A stretch of DNA of 64,000 nt from Desulforegula conservatrix Mb1Pa (GCF_000426225.1 NZ_AUEY01000006.1:34296-98295), one strand, 5' to 3'. Positions 29,816-39,059 are shown, numbered from the stretch's first letter. Program-made: numbers and translations. The notes: a model not told the origin generated them from the letters alone.

Positions 29816-29891
29816 TCCCCAGTAGCTCAGTCGGCAGAGCGAGTGGCTGTTAACCACTAAGTCCGCGGTTCAAGTCCGTGCTGGGGAGCCA
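29816..29891 (+). tRNA. tRNA-Asn (GTT)
   Basis: A 76-base cloverleaf. The acceptor arm TCCCCAG pairs with CTGGGGA, the discriminator base is G, and CCA is encoded. The D-arm contains AGCTCAGTCGGCAGAGC, the anticodon loop CTGTTAA gives GTT, and the T-arm carries GGTTCAAGTCC. It has its own promoter and terminator. Confidence 0.97.
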
Positions 29892-29927
29892 GGCGATCCC
29901 TGCTTTAAGCAGTAATTTTTATATGTA

Positions 29928-29967
29928 TCCCCCTGTATTCCCTATACAGGGGGATTTCTTTTTTTCC
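29928..29967 (+). terminator. Terminator after tRNA-Asn
   Basis: Perfect 11-bp stem TCCCCCTGTAT/ATACAGGGGGA with a five-base loop, followed by a T-rich run. Confidence 0.9.
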
Positions 29968-30022
29968 GTCTTCCGAAATCATACTAAGTCCCCAAAAAAC
30001 AGATCACAAAAGCAAATATTGC

Positions 30023-31639
30023 TCAATTAAGTCCCATCCAATACCTGACTTTTAAAAGCATCTGTTCACGATCAATAGGCTTGGTCAGAACATCATTCAT
30101 GCCCGCACCAATGCAAAAATCCATGTGCTCCTTGAGTGCGTTTGCGGTCAGCCCGATTATGGGCAGGGAAAGACATCCTGGAAGCCTGCGTATTATCCTC
30201 GTTGCTTCAAGACCATCCATCACAGGCATATGCCAGTCCATCAGAATTATATCCACAGGTTTTTTCATGCAATAATCAACAGCCTCCTGACCATTGAAAA
30301 CACAGACTGACCCAAACCCACCTTTCTTGAGAATTCTGGATGCGACCATACTGTTTACATGATTATCCTCAACAATCAGGACAAGCCCCCTCACTTCCGA
30401 CAAAACCACGGTTTTTTCGGACTCATGGCTCGAAGAAGAATCATCAGGCAGTTTTTTTGTCGCAGAAAACTCCGGTTTGCTAATACTGAGTGGAATGGCT
30501 GTTTTCAGGGGAAGCATAACCTTGAAAACACTTCCCTGGCCTGGGCTGCTCTTTACTGTTACATATCCGCCCATCAGTTCAGCAAGATGCCTGGTTATGG
30601 CAAGGCCAAGACCGGCGCCTGAAAATTTCCTCGTACTTGAGCTGTCAATCTGGGAAAATGGCTGAAACAGGCTGGATATATCCTCTTCACGGATTCCTAT
30701 ACCTGTATCATGGACAGAGACTTCAACCTTTACCATACCTGCATCTGCTTCAAGAACAAAGACTGAAGCCTTCACCTCTCCATAATTAGTAAATTTTATG
30801 GCGTTGCCGATCAGATTGGTCATTATCTGGCCTATTCTGACCGTATCTCCATAAAGGACGTCAGGCAGATTATCGGAAACATCACATAAAAGAGAAATAC
30901 TCTTTCCGGCGATCATGGGAGAGACAATCTGAAACACATGCTGTATCAGTCCTGAAAAGCTGAACTCAGACAATTCAAGCCTTAAAGTTCCTGAATTAAG
31001 TCTTGCAAAATCAAGCACGTCATTCGTGATTCTTGAAAGAGACTCAACAGATGAATTGATGATATTAGCAAGTTCATGTTTCTCCTTCTGGTCTGAACTT
31101 TCCACAAAAAGCGATACAGCACTGCTTATTCCATTGAGAGGAGTCCGCATTTCGTGACTCATATTGGCAAGAAAGGAAATCTTGGACTTGCCGGCCTGTT
31201 CAGCTGCCTTGCTCAACTCAGAATATTTATGTTCAGTTTCCCTTAAAGAAGTAATATCCTTGCATATTCCGTATACATACTCGCCTCCGTCATCTTCGGT
31301 AAAAACCGGCAGAAGAAAGGTTTCCCAGTATGTATAACAACCATTTGCATTTAAGAAAGCCTCTTCATAGCGAACAGGAATACGCCCTTCCAGGCATTTA
31401 CTGTAATTTGATGCAAACCGCTCATAAAGTGTGGAAGGAAAAGCTTCTGAAAGTTTTTTACCCTTTAGTTCAGAACTTTTGGCGCTGACAGCCCTTTCCT
31501 GGGCTGGATTTACGGAATGAATGAAAAAATCCGTGCCTTCTCTTCTGACAACAAACATATTATCAGGAGAATTATCCCACAGCTCTCTGAAAAATATGCC
31601 TGCCAATAAGGCATTGGAACCAGATTCATCCATAAACAA
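30023..31639 (-). CDS. PAS-containing hybrid histidine kinase with receiver domain
   Basis: A 538-residue protein without membrane segments, so cytoplasmic. An N-terminal PAS domain (about 18-135, ending in VYGICKDITSLRETE) is followed by HisKA with H162 (MSHEMRTPLNG), HATPase (about 268-380, DTGIGIREED and GAGLGLAI boxes), and a C-terminal receiver with D468 (IILMDWHMPVMDG). There is no Hpt domain, so the receiver must pass phosphate to a separate Hpt protein or work in feedback. It stands alone; the giant kinase downstream has an Hpt but is a separate unit. Confidence 0.9.
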   Translation of the reverse strand: MFMDESGSNALLAGIFFRELWDNSPDNMFVVRREGTDFFIHSVNPAQERAVSAKSSELKGKKLSEAFPSTLYERFASNYSKCLEGRIPVRYEEAFLNANGCYTYWETFLLPVFTEDDGGEYVYGICKDITSLRETEHKYSELSKAAEQAGKSKISFLANMSHEMRTPLNGISSAVSLFVESSDQKEKHELANIINSSVESLSRITNDVLDFARLNSGTLRLELSEFSFSGLIQHVFQIVSPMIAGKSISLLCDVSDNLPDVLYGDTVRIGQIMTNLIGNAIKFTNYGEVKASVFVLEADAGMVKVEVSVHDTGIGIREEDISSLFQPFSQIDSSSTRKFSGAGLGLAITRHLAELMGGYVTVKSSPGQGSVFKVMLPLKTAIPLSISKPEFSATKKLPDDSSSSHESEKTVVLSEVRGLVLIVEDNHVNSMVASRILKKGGFGSVCVFNGQEAVDYCMKKPVDIILMDWHMPVMDGLEATRIIRRLPGCLSLPIIGLTANALKEHMDFCIGAGMNDVLTKPIDREQMLLKVRYWMGLN

Positions 31640-32083
31640 CTCTCATTCACTCAGGTATAAGGTATGTATGTCCAATCACGTACAACTAATTCTGTACTTA
31701 CCCGTTTACATTAACAGGCTTATCCAAGTACAACTTAATTATATTCACATGGAAGCTGACAACCCGGCAAGTTAAAGATTGATTGAATTTCATAAAATTG
31801 GGTTTAAATCATTACAGGCGATACTGCCCTGACCGTGTGAGCCCCTTAAAAAAGCGTTGTGCTCAAGTTCCAGCTGAATGCCGGATTATGGGCAAAGGAC
31901 GCTCAAATCAGACCTACAAATCGGCTTAATTTTGGGTGGCAAATTCAGTTTTTCTATATTTGAATATCAAATAGGTATTTGTATATATCCTTATCCAGAC
32001 TTAAAGGGAACAGAGACTAAAAAAATGCTGCCGCACGTTCAACTGGAAAACAGGGACTTTTATATTGAAAACCCTATCTCTAT
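31640..32083. other. Intergenic region with a short second repeat
   Basis: No credible gene on either strand. It holds one match to a second low-copy repeat at about 31876-31925 (TGCCGGATTATGGGCAAAGG, then a CAGACCTACAAATC end), which recurs at 44466-44515. No convincing promoter for the leftward kinase gene was found. Confidence 0.4.
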
Positions 32084-33271
32084 CTAAATGCCTGCATTGA
32101 GCTTTTCAATAGGCACATACACATCAACATTTACATGATCCTCAGGAAAAGCCGCGACTATGGATTGGATATTTTTCATGAACATATTGACCAGAGTCTG
32201 ATTGCGGAGTTTTTCAAATGATGTGAACCCCATCACGTTGTAGGAAACCCCTTCAGAAATATCGGCATTGCTCACAGGCGTGCCTGACTCGTAGACATGA
32301 TCCTCTGCAAGCACAAACGCGATACCGTCCGGCCCCATTCCAAGGGGCTTTGAAGCCTGGGGATCCCATGCAAGAAGGCTTTCGTTCTTGTAATAGATCC
32401 AGATTTCCCTTTCCTGAGCCGACAGAATGACTTTACCAACATCAAAGCCACCGCATGATCTGTTATCAATTTTTGTTATCTTGCCAGAAATCCACATATA
32501 GCTTCTGATATTAAAGGAGCTAAGAAGTTTCTGCAAACTTGAAAGGGGCTGAAACTTCAGAAGCTGCTCGCCAATATTCCAGGCAAGCCCCACAGATCCT
32601 TGTATAAGTTTTTTTTCGTTTTCAGACTTTGTGGAATCAAGCTGACTGCATATTATAGGATAGCAAGCGAGGCCTCCAACGCCGCCGTAACCGATAACTA
32701 CATCCCTTGACGCATCCTCTAACTGATCAGGATCAAGATCAAAAAACATCTGGGATTGATATGTCCCGTCAGGAGCAGTATCAGAGGCGACAGCTCCGGG
32801 GCATATCGGAGTTCCGGCCATGTCAAGCAGGGTCATTTCAAGCTCGGGCACAGCCCTTCCAGCAGGATCGGCGTTTATGACAGGAATTGGCGAATCCATC
32901 TGGGATGCCACATAAAATGGAATAAGCGTGTTTACAGCTCCGAGTTCAAAAGGAAGAATACATGACACAGCATCGCCCTGCTTCGAGAGGTAATCAGCCA
33001 TAACCTTGAAAACGTTGACAGGAGCAGTATATCCCTTGCCCTCTTTCCCTGCGTCGGGAGACCCCATGTCAGCAATGGCTATGCAGTATTTATCAAGCTC
33101 CAATCTGTCGGTATTTATGAAATAGACGGTTTTATTTATTTTATCCAGAAAATCGATTGCCATGGAGATTGGACCGCCACCTCCGCTGGCAAAGAAACAG
33201 GCTCCATATACAATTTTCTTGAGGTCAGATTTCGCAACAGGAAAAGGCTGAGCTATCAGATTTTTATCCAT
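32084..33271 (-). CDS. DUF917 family protein
   Basis: A 395-residue cytoplasmic protein. Near the N-terminus it has GACFFASGGGGP, then DMGSPDAGKEG, ELGAVNTLIPFYVA and NADPAGRAVPELEMTL, all typical of DUF917. Characterised DUF917-type proteins include an S-methyl-thiohydantoin desulfurase, and the family sits near hydantoinase genes, but no hydantoinase is present here and the substrate is unknown. AAAGGA lies six bases before the ATG. It is monocistronic and diverges from the kinase at 33605. Confidence 0.75.
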   Translation of the reverse strand: MDKNLIAQPFPVAKSDLKKIVYGACFFASGGGGPISMAIDFLDKINKTVYFINTDRLELDKYCIAIADMGSPDAGKEGKGYTAPVNVFKVMADYLSKQGDAVSCILPFELGAVNTLIPFYVASQMDSPIPVINADPAGRAVPELEMTLLDMAGTPICPGAVASDTAPDGTYQSQMFFDLDPDQLEDASRDVVIGYGGVGGLACYPIICSQLDSTKSENEKKLIQGSVGLAWNIGEQLLKFQPLSSLQKLLSSFNIRSYMWISGKITKIDNRSCGGFDVGKVILSAQEREIWIYYKNESLLAWDPQASKPLGMGPDGIAFVLAEDHVYESGTPVSNADISEGVSYNVMGFTSFEKLRNQTLVNMFMKNIQSIVAAFPEDHVNVDVYVPIEKLNAGI

Positions 33272-33486
33272 ATAGATTCCTTTAAGAAGAAGAATACTCC
33301 GCCTGAACCCAAAATCCAGATTTATCTTATGCAGCTACAACACCATTTTTTATGTTTTTCCAATTATGACAATATAATAGTGTGGATGGACTTCAAGAAA
33401 ACAGGCTTAGGTATTTAAAAAAATATTTTGAAGAAGATTCTTTTTTTTTTGCCATAATAGCCCACCTGTCAAGGTCAAGTCAAACA

Positions 33487-33514
33487 TTGAAAGACAAGGA
33501 TTCTTTATTATAAT
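33487..33514 (+). promoter_or_regulatory. Sigma70 promoter for kinase/regulator pair 1
   Basis: TTGAAA at 33487-33492, 16 bases, perfect TATAAT at 33509-33514, in the 333-base divergent gap. The leader is about 84 bases, ending in GAGGAG before the start codon. Confidence 0.6.
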
Positions 33515-33604
33515 GAAAAAATTTATTTAGACACCCTGACTCCATTAATCTATGAACAGCTTGGAAGCATCTTAAAAAATTTCGAATTTTCGACAGAGGA
33601 GTGT

Positions 33605-35053
33605 ATGGCAGGTTCTTTCCCCTTTATCATGAATATAAGGCAGAGAGTTTTTTTCTTCATGGCCGGATGCCTTGTGGCTATAACTGCAATCGGAGGCTTT
33701 TCATACAGTTACCTGAGTGAGATGGAAAACATCCACAGAACTTCAGAAATCACGGATGACATAAGCAATAATATATTAGAAATAAGAAGAAGCGAAAAAA
33801 ACTTTTTTTTCTATGGATCGCCGGATGATCTGGTGGCTAATCACAGGTATACGCTTAAAGCCATTGAAACCATCAGAACAATCATGCCTGAATTAAAAGC
33901 TCACAACCTTGGTGAGCTTCTTGGGAATCTCAAGTCAGAGCTTGATTCTTATGACAAAAGCATGGACAGTGTTGAAAAATGCATAGAAGGTAAAAAGGGG
34001 CCGACATGCGCCCCATTTGAGGAAAATGTCCGGGAAAAAGGTAAAAATCTGATTCTAATGTCCCAGGAGCTTGTCACAATAGAAAGACAAAAAATATTTC
34101 TGATAATTGCGAAACTGAAAACCCACATGATTTATTCAATTCTTGTGCTGACTATCATGGGTGGCTTTCTGGCGGTGGTGATCAGCAGAAAAATTGTCAG
34201 GCCACTTAAACTCATAGAAAAGGCGACGTATCAGATCGCCCAGGGCAATTTCGACCTTATTAATTCAGAAAATAAATGGCATGACGACGAGGCAGGAAAA
34301 GTTGTGGTGGCATTCAATAAAATGATATCAGAGCTTGAGAAAAGGCAGGAGCAACTTATTCAGGCCCAGAAACTTTCTTCCATAGGGATCATGGCCGCAG
34401 GCATAGCTCACCAGCTCAATAATCCTTTGAACAATATATCCACTTCGTGCCAAATTGTTATTGAGGAGCTTGACGAAAAAGAAAATGCCTTTTTAAGACA
34501 GATGCTTGAAAACAGCGAGCACGAAGTTCAAAGAGCGAGAGACATAGTGCGGGGGCTTCTTGAATTCTCAAGGAGCAAGGAATTCTCCCTTAAACCATCA
34601 TCACTCAAGGAACTGGCATCAAAAGTCCTAAAGCTTGTGGCAGGGCAGATTCCGCCATGTATTGAAATAAAAACCGACATCCCTGATATCACTTTAAATA
34701 TGGATCAGGGACAGATGCAGGAGGCTTTCATAAATATAATACTGAATGCCGCCGAGGCCATAGGTGAAAACAAAGGCGAAATATCCATCAGGGCAAAGAC
34801 AAGCATACTTGACCAGACCGTTTTAATAACGGTTGATGATACGGGGCCGGGTATTTCAGATACAAACCTGTCAAGGATATTTGACCCTTTTTTCACCACA
34901 AAGGAAACTTCTTCAGGAACTGGTCTTGGGCTATCCATTGTTTACGGAATAATAAAGCAGCATTCCGGGAAAATCAGCGCCGAATGCTTAAAAGGCAAAG
35001 GGGCAAGATTCATTGTGGAATTGCCTTTATTTATTCATCACACCGGAGATTGA
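33605..35053 (+). CDS. Sensor histidine kinase, NtrB-like (pair 1)
   Basis: A 482-residue membrane kinase. TM1 about 13-34, a helical periplasmic sensor (about 35-172) with the motif NNILEIRRSEKNFFFYG, TM2 about 175-195, HAMP about 197-250, dimerisation helix with H269 in IAHQLNNPLNNIS, and HATPase with DDTGPGI and GTGLGLSI boxes. The H-x-LNNP form is that of kinases that partner sigma54 activators. The next gene, seven bases on, is exactly such an activator. The same sensor motif recurs in the kinase at 39961. Confidence 0.92.
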   Translation: MAGSFPFIMNIRQRVFFFMAGCLVAITAIGGFSYSYLSEMENIHRTSEITDDISNNILEIRRSEKNFFFYGSPDDLVANHRYTLKAIETIRTIMPELKAHNLGELLGNLKSELDSYDKSMDSVEKCIEGKKGPTCAPFEENVREKGKNLILMSQELVTIERQKIFLIIAKLKTHMIYSILVLTIMGGFLAVVISRKIVRPLKLIEKATYQIAQGNFDLINSENKWHDDEAGKVVVAFNKMISELEKRQEQLIQAQKLSSIGIMAAGIAHQLNNPLNNISTSCQIVIEELDEKENAFLRQMLENSEHEVQRARDIVRGLLEFSRSKEFSLKPSSLKELASKVLKLVAGQIPPCIEIKTDIPDITLNMDQGQMQEAFINIILNAAEAIGENKGEISIRAKTSILDQTVLITVDDTGPGISDTNLSRIFDPFFTTKETSSGTGLGLSIVYGIIKQHSGKISAECLKGKGARFIVELPLFIHHTGD

Positions 35054-35060
35054 TCAGAAA

Positions 35061-36416
35061 ATGAACCAAAGTTTCAAAATTCTTGTTGCAGACGATGAAA
35101 AAATAGCCAGGGAAAATCTGGAATATGTTCTTAAAAAAGAAGGCTACGGAGTATCAAGCGTATCAAATGGTTCCGACGCAATAACTGAAATTCAATCCTC
35201 TGATTTTGATCTTGTCATTACCGATCTAAGAATGGATGGGGCTGATGGTATAGAAGTTCTGGAAAACGCAAAAATCAAAAATCCTTATACCGAAGTGATA
35301 ATAGTCACAGGTTACGCAACAGTTTCAAACGCTGTAAAAGCCATGCAGAACGGAGCATACTACTATATTCCCAAGCCTTATAGACTTGATGACGTGAGAA
35401 TTCTTGTCAGGCAGGCCCTTGAAAAGAAAACGCTTAAGCTTGAAGTCAGGGATCTCAGGAGTAAAATAGGCTCTGAAAACGATTTTTCCCTCATAAAAGG
35501 AAACAGCCAAAAAATTGAGGCCCTGAAGGCAACCATTGCCCAAATTGCGCCGACTGACTGTAGTGTCATTATCCAGGGTGAGACAGGGACTGGTAAAGAA
35601 CTTGTCGCAAAAACAATCCATAATCTCAGCAACAGGTCTGAAGCAAGATTCATGGCACTGAATTGCGGGGCCCTGAATGAAAATCTGCTTGCCAATGAAC
35701 TGTTCGGTCATGAAAAAGACGCTTTCACAGGAGCAAGGGGAATCAAGAAAGGCTTGATCGAATCCGCGGCCGGGGGCACTGTTTTTCTTGATGAAATTGC
35801 GGACATGCCCATGCAGATGCAGATAAAGCTTCTAAGAGTCATACAGGAAAAGAACCTCATAAGAGTCGGCGGCACAAAGGAAATCCCGATAGATGTAAGG
35901 TTCATAGCAGCGGCAAACCGAAATCTGAAGGATGAGGTTGAAAAAGGAGCATTCAGACAGGATCTTTACTTCAGGCTTAACGTCATCACACTTCACCTCC
36001 CTGCCCTATCAGAAAGGAAAGATGATATTCCCATTCTTTGCAGACATTTCCTCGACAATTTCTCAAGGGCTACGGGTAAGCCTGAAATAAATATTTCGGA
36101 CGAGTCGCTCGACATTCTTATGAACTACGAATTTCCAGGGAATATTAGGGAACTTGAAAATATAATGGAGAGAGCCGTAACTCTTTCAGCCGGAAAAACA
36201 ATAAACGTCAAGGAGCTACCCCCTGACCTCCAGAAAATGGGATTCAGAATAACAACAAGAAGGCATAATGAATTCATGACCCTCGAAGAAAACGAAAAGG
36301 AATACATACTGTGGGTGCTTCAGCAGGTTGGCAAAAACAGAACAAGGGCAGCCGAAATACTCGACATAGACAGGGTTTCTTTGTGGAGAAAGCTAAGACG
36401 CTTTAATATTGAATAA
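35061..36416 (+). CDS. Sigma54-dependent response regulator, NtrC family (pair 1)
   Basis: A 451-residue activator. The receiver (about 5-120) has phospho-acceptor D55 (LVITDLRMDG). The AAA+ domain has Walker A GETGTGKELVA, and the sigma54-contact loop reads EKDAFTGA, so the first Gly of the GAFTGA motif is Asp. GGTVFLDEIADM is Walker B, and a Fis-type helix-turn-helix ends the protein (RTRAAEILDIDRVSLWRKL). I start at the ATG at 35061, where the receiver begins, not at 35013, which lies inside the kinase. Likely target: the sigma54-type region at 36758-36953. Confidence 0.92.
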   Translation: MNQSFKILVADDEKIARENLEYVLKKEGYGVSSVSNGSDAITEIQSSDFDLVITDLRMDGADGIEVLENAKIKNPYTEVIIVTGYATVSNAVKAMQNGAYYYIPKPYRLDDVRILVRQALEKKTLKLEVRDLRSKIGSENDFSLIKGNSQKIEALKATIAQIAPTDCSVIIQGETGTGKELVAKTIHNLSNRSEARFMALNCGALNENLLANELFGHEKDAFTGARGIKKGLIESAAGGTVFLDEIADMPMQMQIKLLRVIQEKNLIRVGGTKEIPIDVRFIAAANRNLKDEVEKGAFRQDLYFRLNVITLHLPALSERKDDIPILCRHFLDNFSRATGKPEINISDESLDILMNYEFPGNIRELENIMERAVTLSAGKTINVKELPPDLQKMGFRITTRRHNEFMTLEENEKEYILWVLQQVGKNRTRAAEILDIDRVSLWRKLRRFNIE

Positions 36417-36420
36417 AAAC

Positions 36421-36558
36421 TTGACGGTCTCGCAAAAAATCAAAAAAGGGCATTGGCGTCATGCCTGGTTTAATCCAGCGTCCTGTATTATCAGATACTT
36501 CTGGATTCCTGCCTGCGCCGGAATAACAGTAATCAGACTTTTTGCTGCTTTCTCAAAC
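36421..36558 (+). repeat. Interspersed palindromic repeat, copy 6 (short form)
   Basis: Begins TTGACGGTCTCGCAAAAA and ends GACTTTTTGCTGCTTTCTCAA, five bases after the regulator stop. The first inner hairpin has drifted (CCTGGTTTAATCCAGC). Confidence 0.9.
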
Positions 36559-36757
36559 TTGATGCACTTCAGACAGATAGTTTTGTCAAAAAAAGCTCCA
36601 ATTGTATGCGGTTAAGCTACCAAACTCCTATCATGAGATAAATTCATGCGCAACACCCAAGAATTTACAATTGATTCCTTTACCGGCCTATCTATCTTGA
36701 TAAAATTGAACAAACAACCTAATAAATTCCCCATCCACGCTTCACCCCAACGGCCCC

Positions 36758-36868
36758 TGTTGCATAAACGCAACACCATTAAAATTGCAACACCATCATA
36801 ACATCCTTAATTATAACTACTTTTATTCACTCACCCACGAACGTTACAAATTGCAACACAGACAACAA
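36758..36868 (+). promoter_or_regulatory. Candidate enhancer sites for an NtrC-type activator
   Basis: The inverted repeat TGTTGC-N6-GCAACA lies at 36758-36775. GCAACACCAT recurs as a direct repeat at 36787-36796, and a third imperfect palindrome, GTTACAAATTGCAAC, is at 36843-36857. All lie 80-190 bases upstream of the possible sigma54 promoter, the usual place for enhancer binding. Confidence 0.5.
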
Positions 36869-36937
36869 AACTTCCCCCATCCGACAATTAAGCACAAATA
36901 GCTATTATTCAAGATAGTTACAACCTATCAAACCACA

Positions 36938-36953
36938 TGGCACGCCTTTTGAT
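36938..36953 (+). promoter_or_regulatory. Candidate sigma54 promoter
   Basis: TGGCACG-N4-TTGA at 36938-36952 against the consensus TGGCACR-N4-TTGC. The -24 element is perfect, while the -12 element has A for C. It lies 70 bases before the gene at 37023. Confidence 0.5.
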
Positions 36954-37022
36954 ATAGAAACCCAAACTGTTATTCAAACTATTTGAAGCATTTTTAAGAA
37001 ACAATTCAATCAACACGGGGCC

Positions 37023-37742
37023 ATGGCTATTATCTTTTCAGAAAAAGAAAAAATTCTTGTGATCAGTACGAGTCTTGGATTTCAGGATGAAATCATGGAC
37101 TTTGCCATTCAGCTGAGTGGAAGGACAGAATGCCAGATTTTTGCTGTCAGCTTGGCTGAGCAGCCCATCAAAAAAAATCTCTTAGCTGTTTTCGCATCAC
37201 AAGAAGAAAAACAGATTTCAAAATTCAAAAAAACAGCCTGGGCGGCAGGAACTGATTTCAAACATATATTTATGGCAGAAGAACCGGGGAAAGCGTCATG
37301 GGAACTATGTCACAAGCTCAAGAGAGTTGATTTCATAATTACGGATGATCACGCGGCATATGAAAGAATTAAAGGCAACGTAACAGTGCCAGTTTATAAA
37401 ATAAAAACAGCAGCTAACATTAAAAAGGGATTTAAAGGAGGTTTTATGGGTAAAACAGCTTCAGAAAACAAAAACAGCTATGGCATCAAGACTCTTATCT
37501 ATGGAATTATTTCAGTAGCTCTTTATGCGGCAGTATTCACCCATGCAGAAATCGTTATGAGTTATTTCACCAAAGGAGGGCTTTATTCAGCTCTTCCCAT
37601 AGTAACTGTTTTCATTTTTTCTTTTGTGCACGGTGCATTTGCGGGAAATCTCTGGTCATTGCTCGGAATAGAGGCTGTTACCCCAAAAGCTTGCGAATCA
37701 ATGGATGATATGGATGTTGTGGAAATGGCGGCAGCTGCATAA
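37023..37742 (+). CDS. UspA-like domain fused to two membrane segments
   Basis: A 239-residue protein in two parts. Residues 8-130 look like a universal-stress-protein domain (KILVISTSLGFQDEIMDFAIQL, then FIITDDHAAYERI and VPVYKIK), without the ATP-binding GxxGxxxG signature. Residues about 152-172 and 186-210 are membrane helices. The C-terminal part can also be made alone from an internal ATG (see 37446). The gene opens the unit Usp/TM - TauE - cytidylate-kinase-like, just after the sigma54-type promoter region. Possibly a regulatory partner of the permease; that is inference. Confidence 0.75.
   Translation: MAIIFSEKEKILVISTSLGFQDEIMDFAIQLSGRTECQIFAVSLAEQPIKKNLLAVFASQEEKQISKFKKTAWAAGTDFKHIFMAEEPGKASWELCHKLKRVDFIITDDHAAYERIKGNVTVPVYKIKTAANIKKGFKGGFMGKTASENKNSYGIKTLIYGIISVALYAAVFTHAEIVMSYFTKGGLYSALPIVTVFIFSFVHGAFAGNLWSLLGIEAVTPKACESMDDMDVVEMAAAA
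37446..37742 (+). CDS. Small two-helix membrane protein from internal in-frame start
   Basis: Inside the preceding gene, in the same frame, AAAGGAGG at 37434-37441 lies four bases before an ATG. This is the strongest Shine-Dalgarno of the local operon, better than that of the full-length start. It would make a 98-residue protein with both membrane helices (GIISVALYAAVFTHAEIVM and LPIVTVFIFSFVHGAFAGN) and no Usp part. The site falls exactly at the junction of the two domains. Expression is inferred, not shown. Confidence 0.55.
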   Translation: MGKTASENKNSYGIKTLIYGIISVALYAAVFTHAEIVMSYFTKGGLYSALPIVTVFIFSFVHGAFAGNLWSLLGIEAVTPKACESMDDMDVVEMAAAA

Positions 37743-37789
37743 GTTTTAAATTTAAATAACCTACAGGCCTTTTAGGAGGACAAAAAATA

Positions 37790-38860
37790 ATGCCCGAAGT
37801 AACTCAATTCATTGATCTGAATATGATGTCAGTTTCGTTTCTTTTCGTTGTTGGCTTCATAGGCGGTCTTGTGAGCGGTTTCATAGGTTCAGGAGGAGCC
37901 TTCGTTCTGACGCCAGGTATGATGAGCCTTGGAGTTCCAGGCACAGTAGCTATTGCCAGCAATATGTGCCACAAATTTCCCAAAGCGCTTGTCGGCGCGT
38001 ACAAAAGATTCAAATACGGCCAGGTTGATATAAAACTTGGTCTTATAATGGCAATATCTGCAACAGTCGGAGTTCAGATAGGCATCAAAATCCAGCATCT
38101 TATTCTGGATGCCTGGGGTCAGGCAGGATCTGATCTTTATGTAAGCATCTCGTTCCTTTCAATTCTTACCATTGTTGGCGGATTCGTTTTTTATGATGCA
38201 GTCAAGTCTGGATCAGGAAAAGAAACCGGAAAAAGCAAAAAGGTAACACTCGCCCAAAAAATTCAGGCCATCAACATTCCTCCAATGATCCATTTCAAAA
38301 CCGCAAATATCAGAGTTTCTCTTTGGTTTACAGTTCCGGTGGGATTAGCTACGGGTATGCTTGCTGCTACAATAGCGGTTGGTGGTTTTATCGGCGTACC
38401 TGGAATGATCTATGTACTTGGAGCATCAAGTTTTGTAGCGTCAGCCTCAGAACTTGTTGTTGCTTTCTGCATGGGATTTGGAGGCTCCATCAACTGGGCA
38501 ATGAGCGGAATGATAGATATCAGACTGACACTCATAATACTCGCAGGTTCATTGCTCGGAGTGCAACTTGGCGCAATAGGTACGACCTATGTAAAAGAAC
38601 ATATGATTAAATTTGTAATGGCATTCATAATGCTTGTTGTTGCTGTTAGCCGCGGATTTGCCATCCCCAAATATCTGGTTAAGCTCAACCTGATTGAAAT
38701 GAGTGAAGGAACAGTAAAACTTCTTGGGAACATAAGCTTTGGAATCATGTGCTTGGCCCTGCTCTCTGGCGCTGGAATCATATTAGGCAGCATGTGGAAG
38801 GGTAAAAAAGCAGAAGCAGGAATGGCTGGTAACAAAAACATAGCCGAAGAGATGATATAA
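37790..38860 (+). CDS. TauE/SafE family permease
   Basis: An inner-membrane transporter of 356 residues with about eight hydrophobic segments. The duplicated TSUP motif is clear: FIGGLVSGFIGSGGAFVLTP near the N-terminus and GLATGMLAATIAVGGFIGVP in the second half. The family exports or imports sulfite, sulfoacetate, thiosulfate and related anions; the exact cargo cannot be read from sequence. GGAGG precedes the ATG, 47 bases after the Usp/TM gene. Flanking NtrC-type pairs suggest regulated expression. Confidence 0.9.
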   Translation: MPEVTQFIDLNMMSVSFLFVVGFIGGLVSGFIGSGGAFVLTPGMMSLGVPGTVAIASNMCHKFPKALVGAYKRFKYGQVDIKLGLIMAISATVGVQIGIKIQHLILDAWGQAGSDLYVSISFLSILTIVGGFVFYDAVKSGSGKETGKSKKVTLAQKIQAINIPPMIHFKTANIRVSLWFTVPVGLATGMLAATIAVGGFIGVPGMIYVLGASSFVASASELVVAFCMGFGGSINWAMSGMIDIRLTLIILAGSLLGVQLGAIGTTYVKEHMIKFVMAFIMLVVAVSRGFAIPKYLVKLNLIEMSEGTVKLLGNISFGIMCLALLSGAGIILGSMWKGKKAEAGMAGNKNIAEEMI

Positions 38861-38994
38861 TCTGAATTGCGCCGCTTCGACATCTGTTTAAAAATATACA
38901 ATAATCAGATCGGCGCGGTCCTTAGTACAAAACAAAAAACCATGCCCCCAATTTTCTGACAGATCCGCGACGCTCTGACAGTCGGAAAATTTAT

Positions 38995-39031
38995 CCCGCC
39001 GGTCATTGCCAGCTGACCGGCGGGCTTATTA
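38995..39031 (+). terminator. Hairpin between permease and kinase-like gene, possible attenuator
   Basis: Perfect 11-bp GC-rich stem CCCGCCGGTCA/TGACCGGCGGG with an eight-base loop, followed by CTTATTATTTCC. The T-tract is interrupted, so termination may be partial, allowing reduced expression of the next gene. Confidence 0.6.
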
Positions 39032-39059
39032 TTTCCCCATAACAGAAAAGGAAAATGAA

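Noticed and set aside
29816..29891. tRNA gene as an integration site of a genomic island
   Set aside because: No integrase gene and no direct repeat of the tRNA 3' end was seen nearby in the window.
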